NCBI RefSeq assembly: GCF_022012435.1
Contig: NZ_JAKLUA010000004.1
Location: 372,001 to 436,000 of the forward strand
Direction: 5' to 3'
DNA from: Bradyrhizobium zhengyangense
GTDB lineage: Bacteria; Pseudomonadota; Alphaproteobacteria; Rhizobiales; Xanthobacteraceae
Length of the DNA: 64,000 bases
Each line of letters starts with the position of its first letter. Position 1 is the first letter of the stretch. A program made the translations under genes and the position numbers. Below are positions 1 through 8,500 of the stretch, piece by piece. The notes below the pieces were generated by a model that ran no database searches, had not been told where the DNA came from, and saw only the letters and a program-made list of their open reading frames with translations.

Positions 1-277
1 TGAGGTCGTTCGCCGTCATGCAGAGATTGACGATGCGATGCACCGCATCGTCGCGCATCAGGCCGTCGGAAATCTTCATGGCGATCTCCATCGCGACCTT
101 CGCCGCGCGCTCATAACGAGCACTCTCGCCCTTGTCGTTTCGCGCAGTGGCGATGGCGCTCTGGGCCGCAGCGTCACAGATGGCACGGATACGCGCGGCG
201 GCCTCGATGTCGCCGAGCGGCGATTCGATCGCTTCGTCCCAGATGTCTGCCCGCTGCTGCCTCGCAAACCACTTCAT
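1..277 (-). CDS. Conserved-looking hypothetical protein, truncated by the left window edge
   Basis: An open minus-strand frame starts with ATG at 277 and is still open after 92 codons at base 1, so the C-terminus lies outside the window. The start has a GGTGGGG stretch just upstream as ribosome binding site. The peptide begins MKWFARQQRADIWDEA and is rich in Ala, Arg, Asp and Glu with alternating charge, which suggests a soluble helical protein. There is no signal peptide or membrane segment. I do not recognise the family. The other frames over this stretch have unnatural Arg/Ser-rich composition, which favours this frame. Confidence 0.6.
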   Translation of the reverse strand, partial: MKWFARQQRADIWDEAIESPLGDIEAAARIRAICDAAAQSAIATARNDKGESARYERAAKVAMEIAMKISDGLMRDDAVHRIVNLCMTANDL

Positions 278-399
278 CGCCCCACCATCCGCGGTCTTCC
301 AGACGTCGATCTGCCGCACTCCAGGCTCACTGAGCATAGAGAGACCAATCGAGATCGGCGAGACGATTTTTACGTCACGAACTTTCGCAGGGCGCGCAT

Positions 400-1716
400 T
401 CAGGATGTTCGACGCGGTCCGATGGCCTCAAACTGCGCCTTCTGCTCGTCATTGAGCGTGCCGTAGAAATCCTCCAGCGCCGCGCGAACCGACTTGACGC
501 CGTCGAGCATGACATCGAGTCGCTTGCGGACGGCGGCCATCCGCGCCGGCGGCGTCATCACCTCGTCAGGCTGGCAGGCCGCCTTCAGCGATGTGCTGGC
601 CCTGGCGCTGGTGTCCTGAAGCACTTGCAGCGCTGCGCGCTGGGTGTCGTTGGGATGGAGCCTCGCCTCGATCTCGGCGCCGGGCCAATCGAGCGCGGCA
701 GGCGCACCGCAATTCTGGATCAGCGATGCACCGGCGTTGCCGGAATTGGTCGCGCGCCGCTGGTCTTCAGCGAGCGCATTGAAGCGCGCCTTCTGTTCGT
801 CGGCGAGTGACCCGTAGAACTTATCGAGGGCCGGTTGAACGAGATCGACGGCCTTCTCCATCGCCTCGATGCGCTGCTGCATCGCCGCCAGCCGGCCGGG
901 CGCCGTCGCCGCGACCTGCGTCGGGCATGACGCGCGGATCAATCCGGCCGCATCTATCGAGGCATTGCCGAGCTCGTCGAGGCTTGCGCCTTGTGCTTCA
1001 GTCGGCTGCACCGCGGCGGCAATCTGGTCGATCGGCAGACCGACGATCTCGCGGCGGTCGCTGCCGCAAAGCTGATCTAGCGCGACGCCTCGCGATTGCC
1101 GGCGTCCCCGCGGTCGTGACGGCAGATAGGCTGACAAAGCGTCGTAGCCATAGGGCGCGAACAGGCCGGCATAGATGTCCTGAAAGCCGTAGCCCCAGAA
1201 GCCGAGCCCGTCGCCCCAGATCGTGTAGTCGTAGAGGTCGTTGTACGCGAACGGCCAGAACAGCGGTCCGACCCAGCCGTAACCGCCCCCTGCATGTTGC
1301 CACCATCCGCTGCTCGCACCATGCCAGCTGGCGAGGGCGGCCGCAGCTGCGATCTGGGCGCGCGCCGCCGGATTGCTGATCAGACGACCGTTGCGGAAGG
1401 CGCTTGAATGCAAATTGAGCGCGTTGTGGAAATTCGCCGGGCGAACGGCCGCATTGCGTATCTGACCGAAGTTCGGTCCGCCATGTCGAGCGCCTGCCGC
1501 AAAGCGAGGCCCGCCATGATGCCCGCCGCCATGCGCGTGCCCACCCCCATGTCCACCACCGTGTCCGCCACCATGATGACCACCATGGCCACCGCCATGC
1601 CCGCCACCGTGACCACCGCCACCATGGCCGCCACCGTGTCCGCCCTTACCCAGAGCCGCTCCGGCCAGCATGCAGGCGAGCGCCGCCACGGCGATTCCAA
1701 TGACCGGTCGCAACAT
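400..1716 (-). CDS. Exported LTXXQ-type protein with Gly/His-rich segment and two C-terminal repeats
   Basis: About 438 aa. The start chosen is the ATG at 1716, which has GGGAGGA just upstream and begins a signal peptide (MLRPVIGIAVAALACMLAG); an in-frame ATG at 1740 lacks this. Residues about 24-70 are almost only Gly and His, a plausible metal-binding tract. A Trp/Tyr/Gly-rich stretch follows. The C-terminal half holds two similar blocks, each with a helix ending in FYGSLADEQKARF or FYGTLNDEQKAQF, the LTXXQ signature of Spy/CpxP-like periplasmic proteins. Many Bradyrhizobium proteins have this layout (family knowledge). A role in periplasmic stress or metal handling is inference. The downstream neighbour is the window-edge unknown gene on the same strand. 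Confidence 0.8.
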   Translation of the reverse strand: MLRPVIGIAVAALACMLAGAALGKGGHGGGHGGGGHGGGHGGGHGGHHGGGHGGGHGGGHAHGGGHHGGPRFAAGARHGGPNFGQIRNAAVRPANFHNALNLHSSAFRNGRLISNPAARAQIAAAAALASWHGASSGWWQHAGGGYGWVGPLFWPFAYNDLYDYTIWGDGLGFWGYGFQDIYAGLFAPYGYDALSAYLPSRPRGRRQSRGVALDQLCGSDRREIVGLPIDQIAAAVQPTEAQGASLDELGNASIDAAGLIRASCPTQVAATAPGRLAAMQQRIEAMEKAVDLVQPALDKFYGSLADEQKARFNALAEDQRRATNSGNAGASLIQNCGAPAALDWPGAEIEARLHPNDTQRAALQVLQDTSARASTSLKAACQPDEVMTPPARMAAVRKRLDVMLDGVKSVRAALEDFYGTLNDEQKAQFEAIGPRRTS

Positions 1717-1798
1717 CGCATCCTCCCGCCATTGAGGCATCGGAAATGGACGGGAGATGGAACCGGCATATCAACGGAAAGTTCCGCGACGCAGCAGG

Positions 1799-3223
1799 CT
1801 ACGCCTCCGGCACGATCTTGCCGGGGTTGAAGATGTTTTGCGGATCGAGTGCCTTTTTCAGCGCACGCATCGCATCGAGCGCTTCAGGGCCGAGCTCGGC
1901 CTTGAGATATTTCTGCTTGCCCTGGCCGATGCCGTGCTCGCCGGTGCAGGTGCCGTCCATCGCCTGCGCGCGTTCGACGAGGCGGTGCATGAACTCCTCG
2001 CCGCGGGCCATCTCGGCGGCATCGTTGGTGTCGCACACCAGCGAGCAGTGGAAATTGCCGTCGCCGACATGGCCGACGATCGGCGACAATAAATTAAGGC
2101 GCTTGAGATCTTCCTCGGTCTCGCTGACGCAATCGGCAAGGCGCGAGATCGGCACGCAGACGTCGGTTGCGACCACGCCGATGCTGTCGCCGGGCCGCAG
2201 TGCCTTGACGGACCAATAGGCATCGTGCCGTGCCTGCCACAGTTTTGTGCGATCCTCCGGCTTAGTGGTCCAGGAGAAATCGCCGCCGCCACAGTCTTTC
2301 GCGATCTCGCCGAATGCCTTGGACTGTTCGGCGACCTCGATCTCGCTGCCGTGGAATTCCATCAGCAGCAGCGGCGTCTCCGGCAGCGTCAGCTTCGAAT
2401 AGGCATTGCAGGCCTTCACCTGCGCGGCATTGAGCAGCTCGATGCGCGCGACGGGAATGCCGGTCTGGATCGCCAGAATCACCGCCTGACACGCCCCGTG
2501 CACGGTCTCGAACGACACGGCGCCGGCCGCGATCGTATCCGGGATGCCGCGCAGGCGAATGGTCAGCTCGGAGATGATGCCGAGCGTGCCTTCGGCACCG
2601 ACGAACAGATGCGTCAGGTCGTAGCCGGCCGACGACTTTTTCGCACGCGTCCCTGTCGTGATGATCTCGCCGTCGCCACGCACCACCTTCAGCGCCAGCA
2701 CGCTGTCGCGCATGGTGCCGTAGCGCACCGCGTTGGTGCCGGAGGCACGGGTCGAGGCCATGCCGCCGAGCGAGGCATCCGCGCCGGGATCGATCGGGAA
2801 GAACAGGCCCTGGTCGCGCAGATGCTCGTTGAGCGCCTTGCGGGTGACGCCGGGCTGGATCACGCAGTCGAGATCCTCGGCATGGACCGCGAGCACCTTG
2901 TTCATGTCGCGCAGATCGATCGAGATGCCGCCGGCGGGCGCGTTGACCTGGCCTTCGAGCGAGGTGCCGGTGCCGAAGGGAATGACGGGCACGCCGTTCC
3001 TCGCGCAGATCCGCACCACGTCCTGGATGTCGGCCGTCTCCTGCGCCATCACCACGCCATCGGGCGGCTGGTTGACGATCCATGTCGTGGTATGGCCGTG
3101 CTGTTCGCGGACGGCCTGCGAGGTGATGAGGCGGTTGCCGAAGCGTGCGGCAAGCTGCTCCAGCGCGCTTGCAAGGGCTTTCGGCTCCGGCCGCGGCGGA
3201 TTATTGGTGATTGATGTACCCAC
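1799..3223 (-). CDS. FAD-binding oxidase, GlcD/D-lactate dehydrogenase (cytochrome) type
   Basis: About 474 aa. It belongs to the FAD-linked 2-hydroxyacid oxidases that oxidise D-lactate, glycolate or related acids and pass electrons to the respiratory chain. The PCMH-type FAD domain carries PFGTGTSLEG near residue 82 and DPGADASLGGMASTRASG near 145. The C-terminal FAD-oxidase_C domain carries GHVGDGNFH and GEHGIGQGKQKYL, and the protein ends with the usual LDPQNIFNPGK. I place the start at GTG 3223 because GGGAGGACGATCC lies just upstream; an in-frame extension to 3268 has no such signal. It is divergent from the thioesterase gene at 3311. The exact substrate cannot be read from sequence: D-lactate is most likely, glycolate possible. 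Confidence 0.88.
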   Translation of the reverse strand: MGTSITNNPPRPEPKALASALEQLAARFGNRLITSQAVREQHGHTTTWIVNQPPDGVVMAQETADIQDVVRICARNGVPVIPFGTGTSLEGQVNAPAGGISIDLRDMNKVLAVHAEDLDCVIQPGVTRKALNEHLRDQGLFFPIDPGADASLGGMASTRASGTNAVRYGTMRDSVLALKVVRGDGEIITTGTRAKKSSAGYDLTHLFVGAEGTLGIISELTIRLRGIPDTIAAGAVSFETVHGACQAVILAIQTGIPVARIELLNAAQVKACNAYSKLTLPETPLLLMEFHGSEIEVAEQSKAFGEIAKDCGGGDFSWTTKPEDRTKLWQARHDAYWSVKALRPGDSIGVVATDVCVPISRLADCVSETEEDLKRLNLLSPIVGHVGDGNFHCSLVCDTNDAAEMARGEEFMHRLVERAQAMDGTCTGEHGIGQGKQKYLKAELGPEALDAMRALKKALDPQNIFNPGKIVPEA

Positions 3224-3310
3224 GGATCGTCCTCCCGACAGAAGAAACCGTGGCAAAGGACATCTCACCGGTCAAGTCAAGCGACCGGACGCATAGCCAG
3301 GGAATGAGAC

Positions 3311-3814
3311 ATGCCGGAGAGTGCCGCTTCGAAGCCCGCCGAGCCGTTCCGCAGTTCGATCATGCAGATCGAGCCGCAATGGATCGATTATAACGGCCAT
3401 CTCAACATGGCCTATTACAACGTGATGTTCGACCGGGCGATCGACCAGATGTGGCTGCAGCTCGGGATCGGACCAACCTATATGAAGGACCGCAACGGCT
3501 CGACCTTCACGGCCGAATGCCACGTGCGGTATTTGCGCGAGATTCATCTCGGCGATCCCGTGCAGGTCTCGGTCTGGCTGCTGGAAGCCGACGACAAGCG
3601 CCTGCACACATTCCAGGAACTGCGTCACGCGACCGAAGGCTGGCTGTCGGCCACCTCCGAGAACATGTCGCTGCACATCGACATGGGCTCGCGAAAGGTG
3701 GCGGCGTTTCCGCCAGATATCCGCGAGCGCATCGCAGCCGTCGTCAAGACCCACAGCGCCGTGCCGCGACCCGAGGGCATCGGCCGGAACGTGGCGATGC
3801 CCTCGAAGCGATAA
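3311..3814 (+). CDS. Thioesterase family protein (hot-dog fold, 4HBT-like)
   Basis: 167 aa, cytoplasmic. The motif DYNGHLN at residues 26-32 followed by AYYNVMFDRA is the active-site region of acyl-CoA thioesterases of the 4-hydroxybenzoyl-CoA/betainyl-CoA thioesterase group. VRYLREIHLGDPVQVSVWL is the central strand region typical of the fold. It should hydrolyse an acyl-CoA thioester; the acyl group is not determinable. It lies divergent from the GlcD-type oxidase with a spacer of about 90 bases, so the two may share a control region. A perfect hairpin follows the stop. Confidence 0.82.
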   Translation: MPESAASKPAEPFRSSIMQIEPQWIDYNGHLNMAYYNVMFDRAIDQMWLQLGIGPTYMKDRNGSTFTAECHVRYLREIHLGDPVQVSVWLLEADDKRLHTFQELRHATEGWLSATSENMSLHIDMGSRKVAAFPPDIRERIAAVVKTHSAVPRPEGIGRNVAMPSKR

Positions 3815-3831
3815 GAGAAGATGCTGCCGTC

Positions 3832-3856
3832 CACCTCTCCCCGACGGGGAGAGGTG
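3832..3856. terminator. Perfect hairpin between convergent genes, possibly a bidirectional terminator
   Basis: CACCTCTCCCC and GGGGAGAGGTG form a perfect 11-bp stem around a 3-base loop. It sits midway between the stop of the thioesterase (3814) and the stop of the convergent DUF1328 gene (3868). There is no clear T-tract. The stem matches the end hairpin of the palindromic repeat inside uvrD (5202-5230), so it may be a minimal copy of that family serving as a terminator. Confidence 0.6.
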
Positions 3857-3867
3857 AAGAGCGCGCG

Positions 3868-4038
3868 CTAGATCCTGCGGCCGCGGGCGAGGCCGACCAC
3901 GGCCGAGACCAGGAACAGCACGACCGCGACGAAGAAGATGATCTTGGCGATTTCGATCGACGCGCCGGCGAGGCCGCCAAAGCCCAGGATACCGGCGATC
4001 AGTGCGATAATCAGAAACGTCACAACCCAGCTCAGCAT
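3868..4038 (-). CDS. DUF1328 (UPF0391) small membrane protein
   Basis: 56 aa, starting [22 protein letters not shown] at ATG 4038 with GAGG eight bases upstream. Two hydrophobic helices (about 4-24 and 29-50) are joined by a short Gly/Ala turn, and the end is basic (ARGRRI). Length, start sequence and two-helix layout are those of the YtjA/UPF0391 family, inner-membrane proteins of unknown function that are often stress-induced. A GGAAC-containing palindrome lies about 80 bases upstream. The gene is convergent with the thioesterase and divergent from uvrD. Confidence 0.9.
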   Translation of the reverse strand: MLSWVVTFLIIALIAGILGFGGLAGASIEIAKIIFFVAVVLFLVSAVVGLARGRRI

Positions 4039-4116
4039 GGTCAAAACCTCTGTTTCGATGACTGCCTGCGTTCGGCGCGACTGAGGCGCCTCACTTGCAG
4101 AAACAATCGCCGGCTC

Positions 4117-4130
4117 GGAACATTGGTTCC
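4117..4130 (-). promoter_or_regulatory. GGAAC-CAAT-GTTCC palindrome, possible extracytoplasmic sigma -35 element
   Basis: On the minus strand the sequence GGAACCAATGTTCC lies 79-92 bases before the DUF1328 start. GGAAC is the -35 element of general-stress (EcfG) promoters in alphaproteobacteria. A matching CGTT -10 at 16-17 bases is not clean here (ATTGTT is seen at about 18), so this is only a candidate. The perfect 5-bp arms could equally be a repressor site. Confidence 0.25.
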
Positions 4131-4278
4131 GGCCGCCGGCCGCCGGAAATTCGCTCGGCGTCCAGGAACAAATCGGCCCGCCGTGCACGTGGAAAACCTC
4201 GTCGGGCCGCCCCATATAGGGGCCAATCCCTGTTAAGAAGGCTCCCTTCCGCCACCCCGCGGTGCCATCGTGGGGCCA

Positions 4279-6867
4279 ATGATTCGCATGACCGAGCCGA
4301 GCAAGATCACCAGCGTACCCGACCACCAGCCCGCAGCCGGCGGCATCGCCGCGCGTGCGCGCGCCTCCGTGGGCCCGAAATACCTCTCCGGCCTCAATCC
4401 CGAGCAGCGCGAGGCCGTGGAGACGCTGGACGGCCCGGTCCTGGTGCTGGCCGGCGCCGGCACCGGCAAGACCCGCGTGCTGACCACGCGCATCGCGCAC
4501 ATCCTGAGCCAGGGCCGCGCCCGCCCCGCCGAGATCCTGTCGGTGACCTTCACCAACAAGGCCGCGCGCGAGATGAAGCACCGGCTCGGCCAGATGCTCG
4601 GCCATGCCGTCGAGGGCATGCCGTGGCTCGGCACCTTCCACTCCATCGGCGGCCGCATCCTGCGCTTCCATGCCGAGCTGGCGCAGCTCAAGTCGAACTT
4701 CACCGTGCTCGACGTCGACGACCAGGTGCGGCTGCTCAAGCAGCTCCTGCAAGCCGAGAACATCGACGACAAGCGCTGGCCGGCGCGCATGCTGGCCGGA
4801 CTGATCGACGGCTGGAAGAACCGCGGCCTGACGCCGTCGCAGGTACCGTCAGGCGAAGCCGCGATGTTCGCCAACGGCAAGGGCGGCAAGCTCTATGCGA
4901 GCTACCAGGAGCGGCTGAAGATCCTCAACGCCGCCGATTTCGGCGATCTCTTGCTGGAGAACATCCGCATCTTCCGCGAGCACCCGGATATTTTGCGGCA
5001 ATATCAGCAGCGCTTCAAATTCATCCTGGTCGACGAGTACCAGGATACGAACGTCGCGCAATATCTGTGGCTGCGGCTGCTGTCGCAGGCGCCGTCGTCT
5101 CTCGCCTCTCCCCGCGTGCGGGAAGAGGCCGACGCGCAAAGCGCGGCGGGTGAGGGGGACTCTCCGCAAGCTGGGTTCGTGGAAGCAGCCCCTCACCCCA
5201 ACCCTCTCCCCGTAAAGGACGGGGAGAGGGAGAAAAACCACGTCAAAAACATCTGCTGCGTCGGCGACGACGATCAGTCGATCTATGGCTGGCGCGGCGC
5301 CGAGGTCGACAACATCCTGCGCTTCGAGCACGATTTCCCGGGCGCGAAAGTGATCCGCCTCGAGCGCAACTACCGCTCGACCGGCCACATCCTCGCCGCC
5401 GCCTCGCACCTGATCGCGCATAATGAAGGCCGGCTCGGCAAGACGCTGCGCACCGAGGACCATGACGGCGAGAAGGTCACGGTCACGGGCTCCTGGGATT
5501 CCGAAGAGGAAGCTCGCGGCATCGGCGAGGAGATCGAGCAGATCCAGCGCAAGGGCGAGAAGCTCAACGAGATCGCCATTCTCGTGCGCGCGTCCTACCA
5601 GATGCGCGAGTTCGAAGATCGCTTCGTCACGCTCGGCCTGCCCTATCGGGTCATCGGCGGCCCGCGCTTCTACGAGCGCGCCGAAATCCGCGATGCGCTG
5701 GCCTACTTGCGCGTCATCAATTCGCCCGCGGACGATCTCGCCTTCGAGCGCATCGTCAACGTGCCCAAGCGCGGCCTTGGCGATGCCACCATACAGTTGC
5801 TGCACGATCACGCCCGCAAGCGCCGCATTCCCTTGTTCGACGCGGCGCGCGCGGTGGTCGAGACCGACGAGCTGAAGCCGAAGGCGCGCGGGTCCTTGCG
5901 CGACGTCGTTGCCCAGTTCGATCGCTGGCGCGCCCAGCGCGAGGTTACCGCGCATACGGATCTCGCCCAGATCGTGCTCGACGAGAGCGGCTATACCGAG
6001 ATGTGGCAGAAGGACCGTTCGGCCGATGCCGCGGGCCGGCTGGAGAACCTCAAAGAGCTCGTGCGCTCGATGGAGGAGTTCGAGAACCTGCAAGGATTCC
6101 TCGAGCACATCTCGCTGGTGATGGACCGCGAGGGCGGCGCCGAGGACGACGCAGTGTCGCTGATGACACTGCACTCGGCCAAGGGCCTCGAATTCGACAA
6201 CGTGTTCCTGCCCGGCTGGGAGGAAGGCCTGTTCCCGAGCCAGCGCACCCTCGACGAGCAGGGCCGCGCGGGGCTCGAGGAAGAACGCCGGCTCGGCCAT
6301 GTCGGCCTGACCCGCGCCCGCCGCCGCGCCATGATCTATTTCGCCACCAACCGCAGGATCCATGGCACCTGGTCGACCACGATCCCGTCGCGCTTCCTCG
6401 ACGAACTGCCGGCGGCCAATGTCGAGATCACGGAATCCAAGGGCGGCTCGGCCTGGGGCGGCACCGGCGGCTACGGTGCTTCGCGCTTCGACGACATGGA
6501 AGCCTTTGGCTCGACCTATTCGACGCCGGGCTGGCAGCGCGCGCAGGCCAATCGCAACCGCGGTGGCGGCCGCAATGGCGGTGGCGGGCGCGGCGGCTTC
6601 GAGGAAGAAGCCGCAACGTTCTCCTCGTCGTCGTCAGGCCCCGATTTCGGCAGCTTCTCCTCGCGCCGCCGCGGTCCCCTGACGATCGAAGGCGAGTTGG
6701 TCGCCAAATCCACCGGCACGACGTCGGAATTCTCGCTCTCCGACCGCGTCTTCCACCAGAAATTCGGGTACGGCCGCGTCACCAAGATCGACGGCAACAA
6801 GCTCACCATCGCCTTCGACAAGGCCGGCGAGAAGAAGGTCGTGGACAGCTTTGTGCAGCGGGCGTGA
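4279..6867 (+). CDS. uvrD: DNA helicase II (UvrD/PcrA), with an in-frame palindromic repeat insert
   Basis: About 862 aa, superfamily 1A ATP-dependent 3'-5' helicase acting in excision and mismatch repair. Visible motifs are LNPEQREAV (Q motif), AGAGTGKT (Walker A, about 58-65), [10 protein letters not shown] (Ia), VDEYQDTN (II, about 251), [14 protein letters not shown] (III), [11 protein letters not shown] (IV), [12 protein letters not shown] (V) and [14 protein letters not shown] (VI). The C-terminus is Gly-rich and ends in a Tudor-like segment ([16 protein letters not shown]) known to bind RNA polymerase in PcrA. Between motifs II and III there are about 48 extra residues encoded by a palindromic repeat (5095-5238). 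I use ATG 4279; GTG 4270 and ATG 4288 are also possible. Confidence 0.93.
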   Translation: MIRMTEPSKITSVPDHQPAAGGIAARARASVGPKYLSGLNPEQREAVETLDGPVLVLAGAGTGKTRVLTTRIAHILSQGRARPAEILSVTFTNKAAREMKHRLGQMLGHAVEGMPWLGTFHSIGGRILRFHAELAQLKSNFTVLDVDDQVRLLKQLLQAENIDDKRWPARMLAGLIDGWKNRGLTPSQVPSGEAAMFANGKGGKLYASYQERLKILNAADFGDLLLENIRIFREHPDILRQYQQRFKFILVDEYQDTNVAQYLWLRLLSQAPSSLASPRVREEADAQSAAGEGDSPQAGFVEAAPHPNPLPVKDGEREKNHVKNICCVGDDDQSIYGWRGAEVDNILRFEHDFPGAKVIRLERNYRSTGHILAAASHLIAHNEGRLGKTLRTEDHDGEKVTVTGSWDSEEEARGIGEEIEQIQRKGEKLNEIAILVRASYQMREFEDRFVTLGLPYRVIGGPRFYERAEIRDALAYLRVINSPADDLAFERIVNVPKRGLGDATIQLLHDHARKRRIPLFDAARAVVETDELKPKARGSLRDVVAQFDRWRAQREVTAHTDLAQIVLDESGYTEMWQKDRSADAAGRLENLKELVRSMEEFENLQGFLEHISLVMDREGGAEDDAVSLMTLHSAKGLEFDNVFLPGWEEGLFPSQRTLDEQGRAGLEEERRLGHVGLTRARRRAMIYFATNRRIHGTWSTTIPSRFLDELPAANVEITESKGGSAWGGTGGYGASRFDDMEAFGSTYSTPGWQRAQANRNRGGGRNGGGGRGGFEEEAATFSSSSSGPDFGSFSSRRRGPLTIEGELVAKSTGTTSEFSLSDRVFHQKFGYGRVTKIDGNKLTIAFDKAGEKKVVDSFVQRA
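5101..5232. repeat. Palindromic repeat inserted in frame inside uvrD
   Basis: Two hairpins flank the element: CCTCTCCCCGC...GCGGGAAGAGG near 5105-5128 (one mismatch) and a perfect 12-bp pair at 5202-5213/5219-5230. Between them are GGGTGAGGGGGA-type and CCCTCACCCCAACCC-type blocks. The same building blocks occur in the intergenic copy at 36222-36352. The coding insert of 144 bases (5095-5238) is a multiple of three and has no stop. It yields the peptide PHPNPLP, and the other copy also encodes PHPNPLP in one minus-strand frame. Confidence 0.85.
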
Positions 6868-6875
6868 GCGCCGAC

Positions 6876-7157
6876 ATGGCGCACTACGTGGCCATCATTG
6901 AAGACAACGGCCCTGACGACGTCAGCCTGTGGTTTCCGGACCTGCCCGGCTGCATGTCCGGCGGCGACGACATCGACGAGGCCCTGGAGAACGCACCCGA
7001 GGCCATCGCATTCTATGCCGAGGAGGTGATCGCGGACGGTGGCGAGCTTCCTCCGCCGCGAACACTGGACGAGCTCAAAGCTGCCCCGGAATTTGCCGAC
7101 GCGATCCGGAACCACACGGCCGTCCTGATCGAATGGCCACCCCTCGCCGAGGAGTGA
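6876..7157 (+). CDS. HicB-like small protein (type II antitoxin-related fold)
   Basis: 93 aa, starting MAHYVAIIEDNG eight bases after the uvrD stop. The N-terminal half shows the HicB fold signature: strand, WFPDLPGCMSGGDDIDEALENAPEAI, then a helix. The C-terminus is PPPRTLDELKA followed by a hydrophobic tail. No HicA toxin gene is adjacent, and no DNA-binding tail (HTH or RHH) is evident, so it may be a solitary HicB-like protein and not part of a toxin-antitoxin pair. It could be translated from the uvrD message. Confidence 0.75.
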   Translation: MAHYVAIIEDNGPDDVSLWFPDLPGCMSGGDDIDEALENAPEAIAFYAEEVIADGGELPPPRTLDELKAAPEFADAIRNHTAVLIEWPPLAEE

Positions 7158-7245
7158 GGACTGTTCGCCGCACTCGCCGGACTCTCGACAGTTCGGGGGC
7201 GATCAGCCCTTGACCATGGCGAACTTCCCCGTATCAGATGCAACC

Positions 7246-7662
7246 ATGATCCGGGGCTTCATCACACTGATCGTGCTTGCATTGGGGACGCCGTCGCTCA
7301 GCGCGGCGGAGACCATGAGCTTTGGCGATTCGATCGGGCTCCTGGCCAGGAGCTGCGGTGCGGAGATCGTCGCCAATTGCCGCGGCGTCAATCCGGACTC
7401 GACCCGCCTGAAGGAATGCCTGTCCCGCAACCGGGACGTGCTCTCCCAGCAGTGCCAGAGCGATTACCTCACCGCGTTCGACGCCATCCAGAAGCGCGTC
7501 GCCGCCCGTGTCACGGTCGCGAACGCCTGCCAGCGCGAGATCGTCAAGGTCTGCGGCGGCTCGACAAAGGAGACCAGCAAGTCGATCCCCTGCCTGATCT
7601 CGACGCCCAAGGGCATCAGCAACAACTGCCTGAAGGCCGTCGACGAGGCGGGGTATCGATGA
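7246..7662 (+). CDS. Exported cysteine-rich repeat protein
   Basis: About 138 aa. The start ATG 7246 is chosen because it opens a signal peptide (MIRGFITLIVLALGTPSLSAAE); ATG 7216 is in frame but would put a polar lead in front, and neither has a good ribosome binding site. The mature part has regularly spaced Cys residues (RSCGAEIVANCRGV, CLSRNRDVLSQQC, NACQREIVKVCGG, ISNNCLKAV), like the Golgi-type cysteine-rich repeat. It is probably a disulfide-bonded periplasmic protein. Its stop overlaps the start of the OmpA-like gene in ATGA, so the two are translationally coupled and likely act together. Confidence 0.75.
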   Translation: MIRGFITLIVLALGTPSLSAAETMSFGDSIGLLARSCGAEIVANCRGVNPDSTRLKECLSRNRDVLSQQCQSDYLTAFDAIQKRVAARVTVANACQREIVKVCGGSTKETSKSIPCLISTPKGISNNCLKAVDEAGYR

Positions 7663-8330
7663 TGCGCGCAACCGGGCACAGCACCGCCGGCATCGGCATC
7701 GCCTTGGGCCTCGCGCTGCTCGCAGGCGCCGCGGCCGCGCAGACTGCGCCGACCCGCGACGACATCGTCGGCAAGCTCAATCATTTCGAGGAGGCCCCCG
7801 AGGTCGACCTGCCCGCGCTGAAGCAGCAGGTGATGGAGCGGGCCAAGGCGAGGATCAAGAACGATCCGGGTCCGGTGAACCGGCCGCCGATCGCGCCCGA
7901 CCTCGCCAAGCTGCCCGCCTTCAACGCGCAGATCCAGTTCGACGCCGATACGCCGATCATCCAGCCGGAGTCCTACCAGACCGTTGGCCGGATCGCCGAC
8001 GCGCTGGTTCACGCGTCGCTGCTTCCCTACACGTTTCTCATCGTCGGCCACGTCGAGTCCAATCAGAAGACGCGCGAGGCCAACGCGATCCTGAGCCAGC
8101 GCAGGGCGGATGCGATCCGCGACGTGCTGGTGAACACGTTCAAGATTTCGACCAAGCGGCTCCAGCCGATCGGCCTCGGCGAGGAGCAGTTCCTGGACCG
8201 CGCCAAGCCGACCTCGGCCGTCAACGGCCAGTTGCAAATCCTGACCTTTGCCAAAGTGCCCGAAGAAGCGCCTGCGCATCCGGCGGCGGCCCCTGCGCCT
8301 GCGGCGAAAAAGCCCGCCAAGAAACGCTGA
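7659..8330 (+). CDS. OmpA family protein (peptidoglycan-associated C-terminal domain)
   Basis: 223 aa with a signal peptide (GIALGLALLAGAAAAQ). The OmpA-like domain runs from about residue 85 to 200: FNAQIQFDADTPIIQPES, then IVGHVESN and SQRRADAIRDVLV. It ends in a Pro/Ala/Lys-rich tail. Such domains bind peptidoglycan non-covalently in the periplasm. The ATG at 7659 overlaps the stop of the Cys-rich gene by four bases. The canonical NxxLSxxRA motif is present as NAILSQRRA. The partner relation with the Cys-rich protein is inference from coupling. Confidence 0.85.
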   Translation: MMRATGHSTAGIGIALGLALLAGAAAAQTAPTRDDIVGKLNHFEEAPEVDLPALKQQVMERAKARIKNDPGPVNRPPIAPDLAKLPAFNAQIQFDADTPIIQPESYQTVGRIADALVHASLLPYTFLIVGHVESNQKTREANAILSQRRADAIRDVLVNTFKISTKRLQPIGLGEEQFLDRAKPTSAVNGQLQILTFAKVPEEAPAHPAAAPAPAAKKPAKKR

Positions 8331-8377
8331 GCGCCCGGCCTTCACGGCAGCGGAACCCGTTGAAGTTTTGATTATTT

Positions 8378-8393
8378 TGTGACCTGTCTCACA
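8378..8393. promoter_or_regulatory. CRP/FNR-type palindrome TGTGA-N6-TCACA
   Basis: TGTGACCTGTCTCACA matches the classical CRP consensus arms exactly (5-bp arms, 6-base spacer). It lies 108-123 bases before the DUF962 gene start and 48 bases after the OmpA-like stop. This is a plausible binding site for a Crp/Fnr-family regulator controlling the gene at 8501; no promoter hexamers were firmly assigned. Confidence 0.45.
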
Positions 8394-8500
8394 GCGCGAC
8401 ATCAAGGTCTTGCGCGACAATAGTGCCGGTTTGTGCACTGCCCTGTCAGGTGCTATAGGCTGTTTTCGCCCTTCCCGACCCCGTGCTGCACGAGACTGAA

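Noticed and set aside
6876-7157. Calling the HicB-like gene part of a toxin-antitoxin module.
   Set aside because: No HicA-like frame is present on either side.
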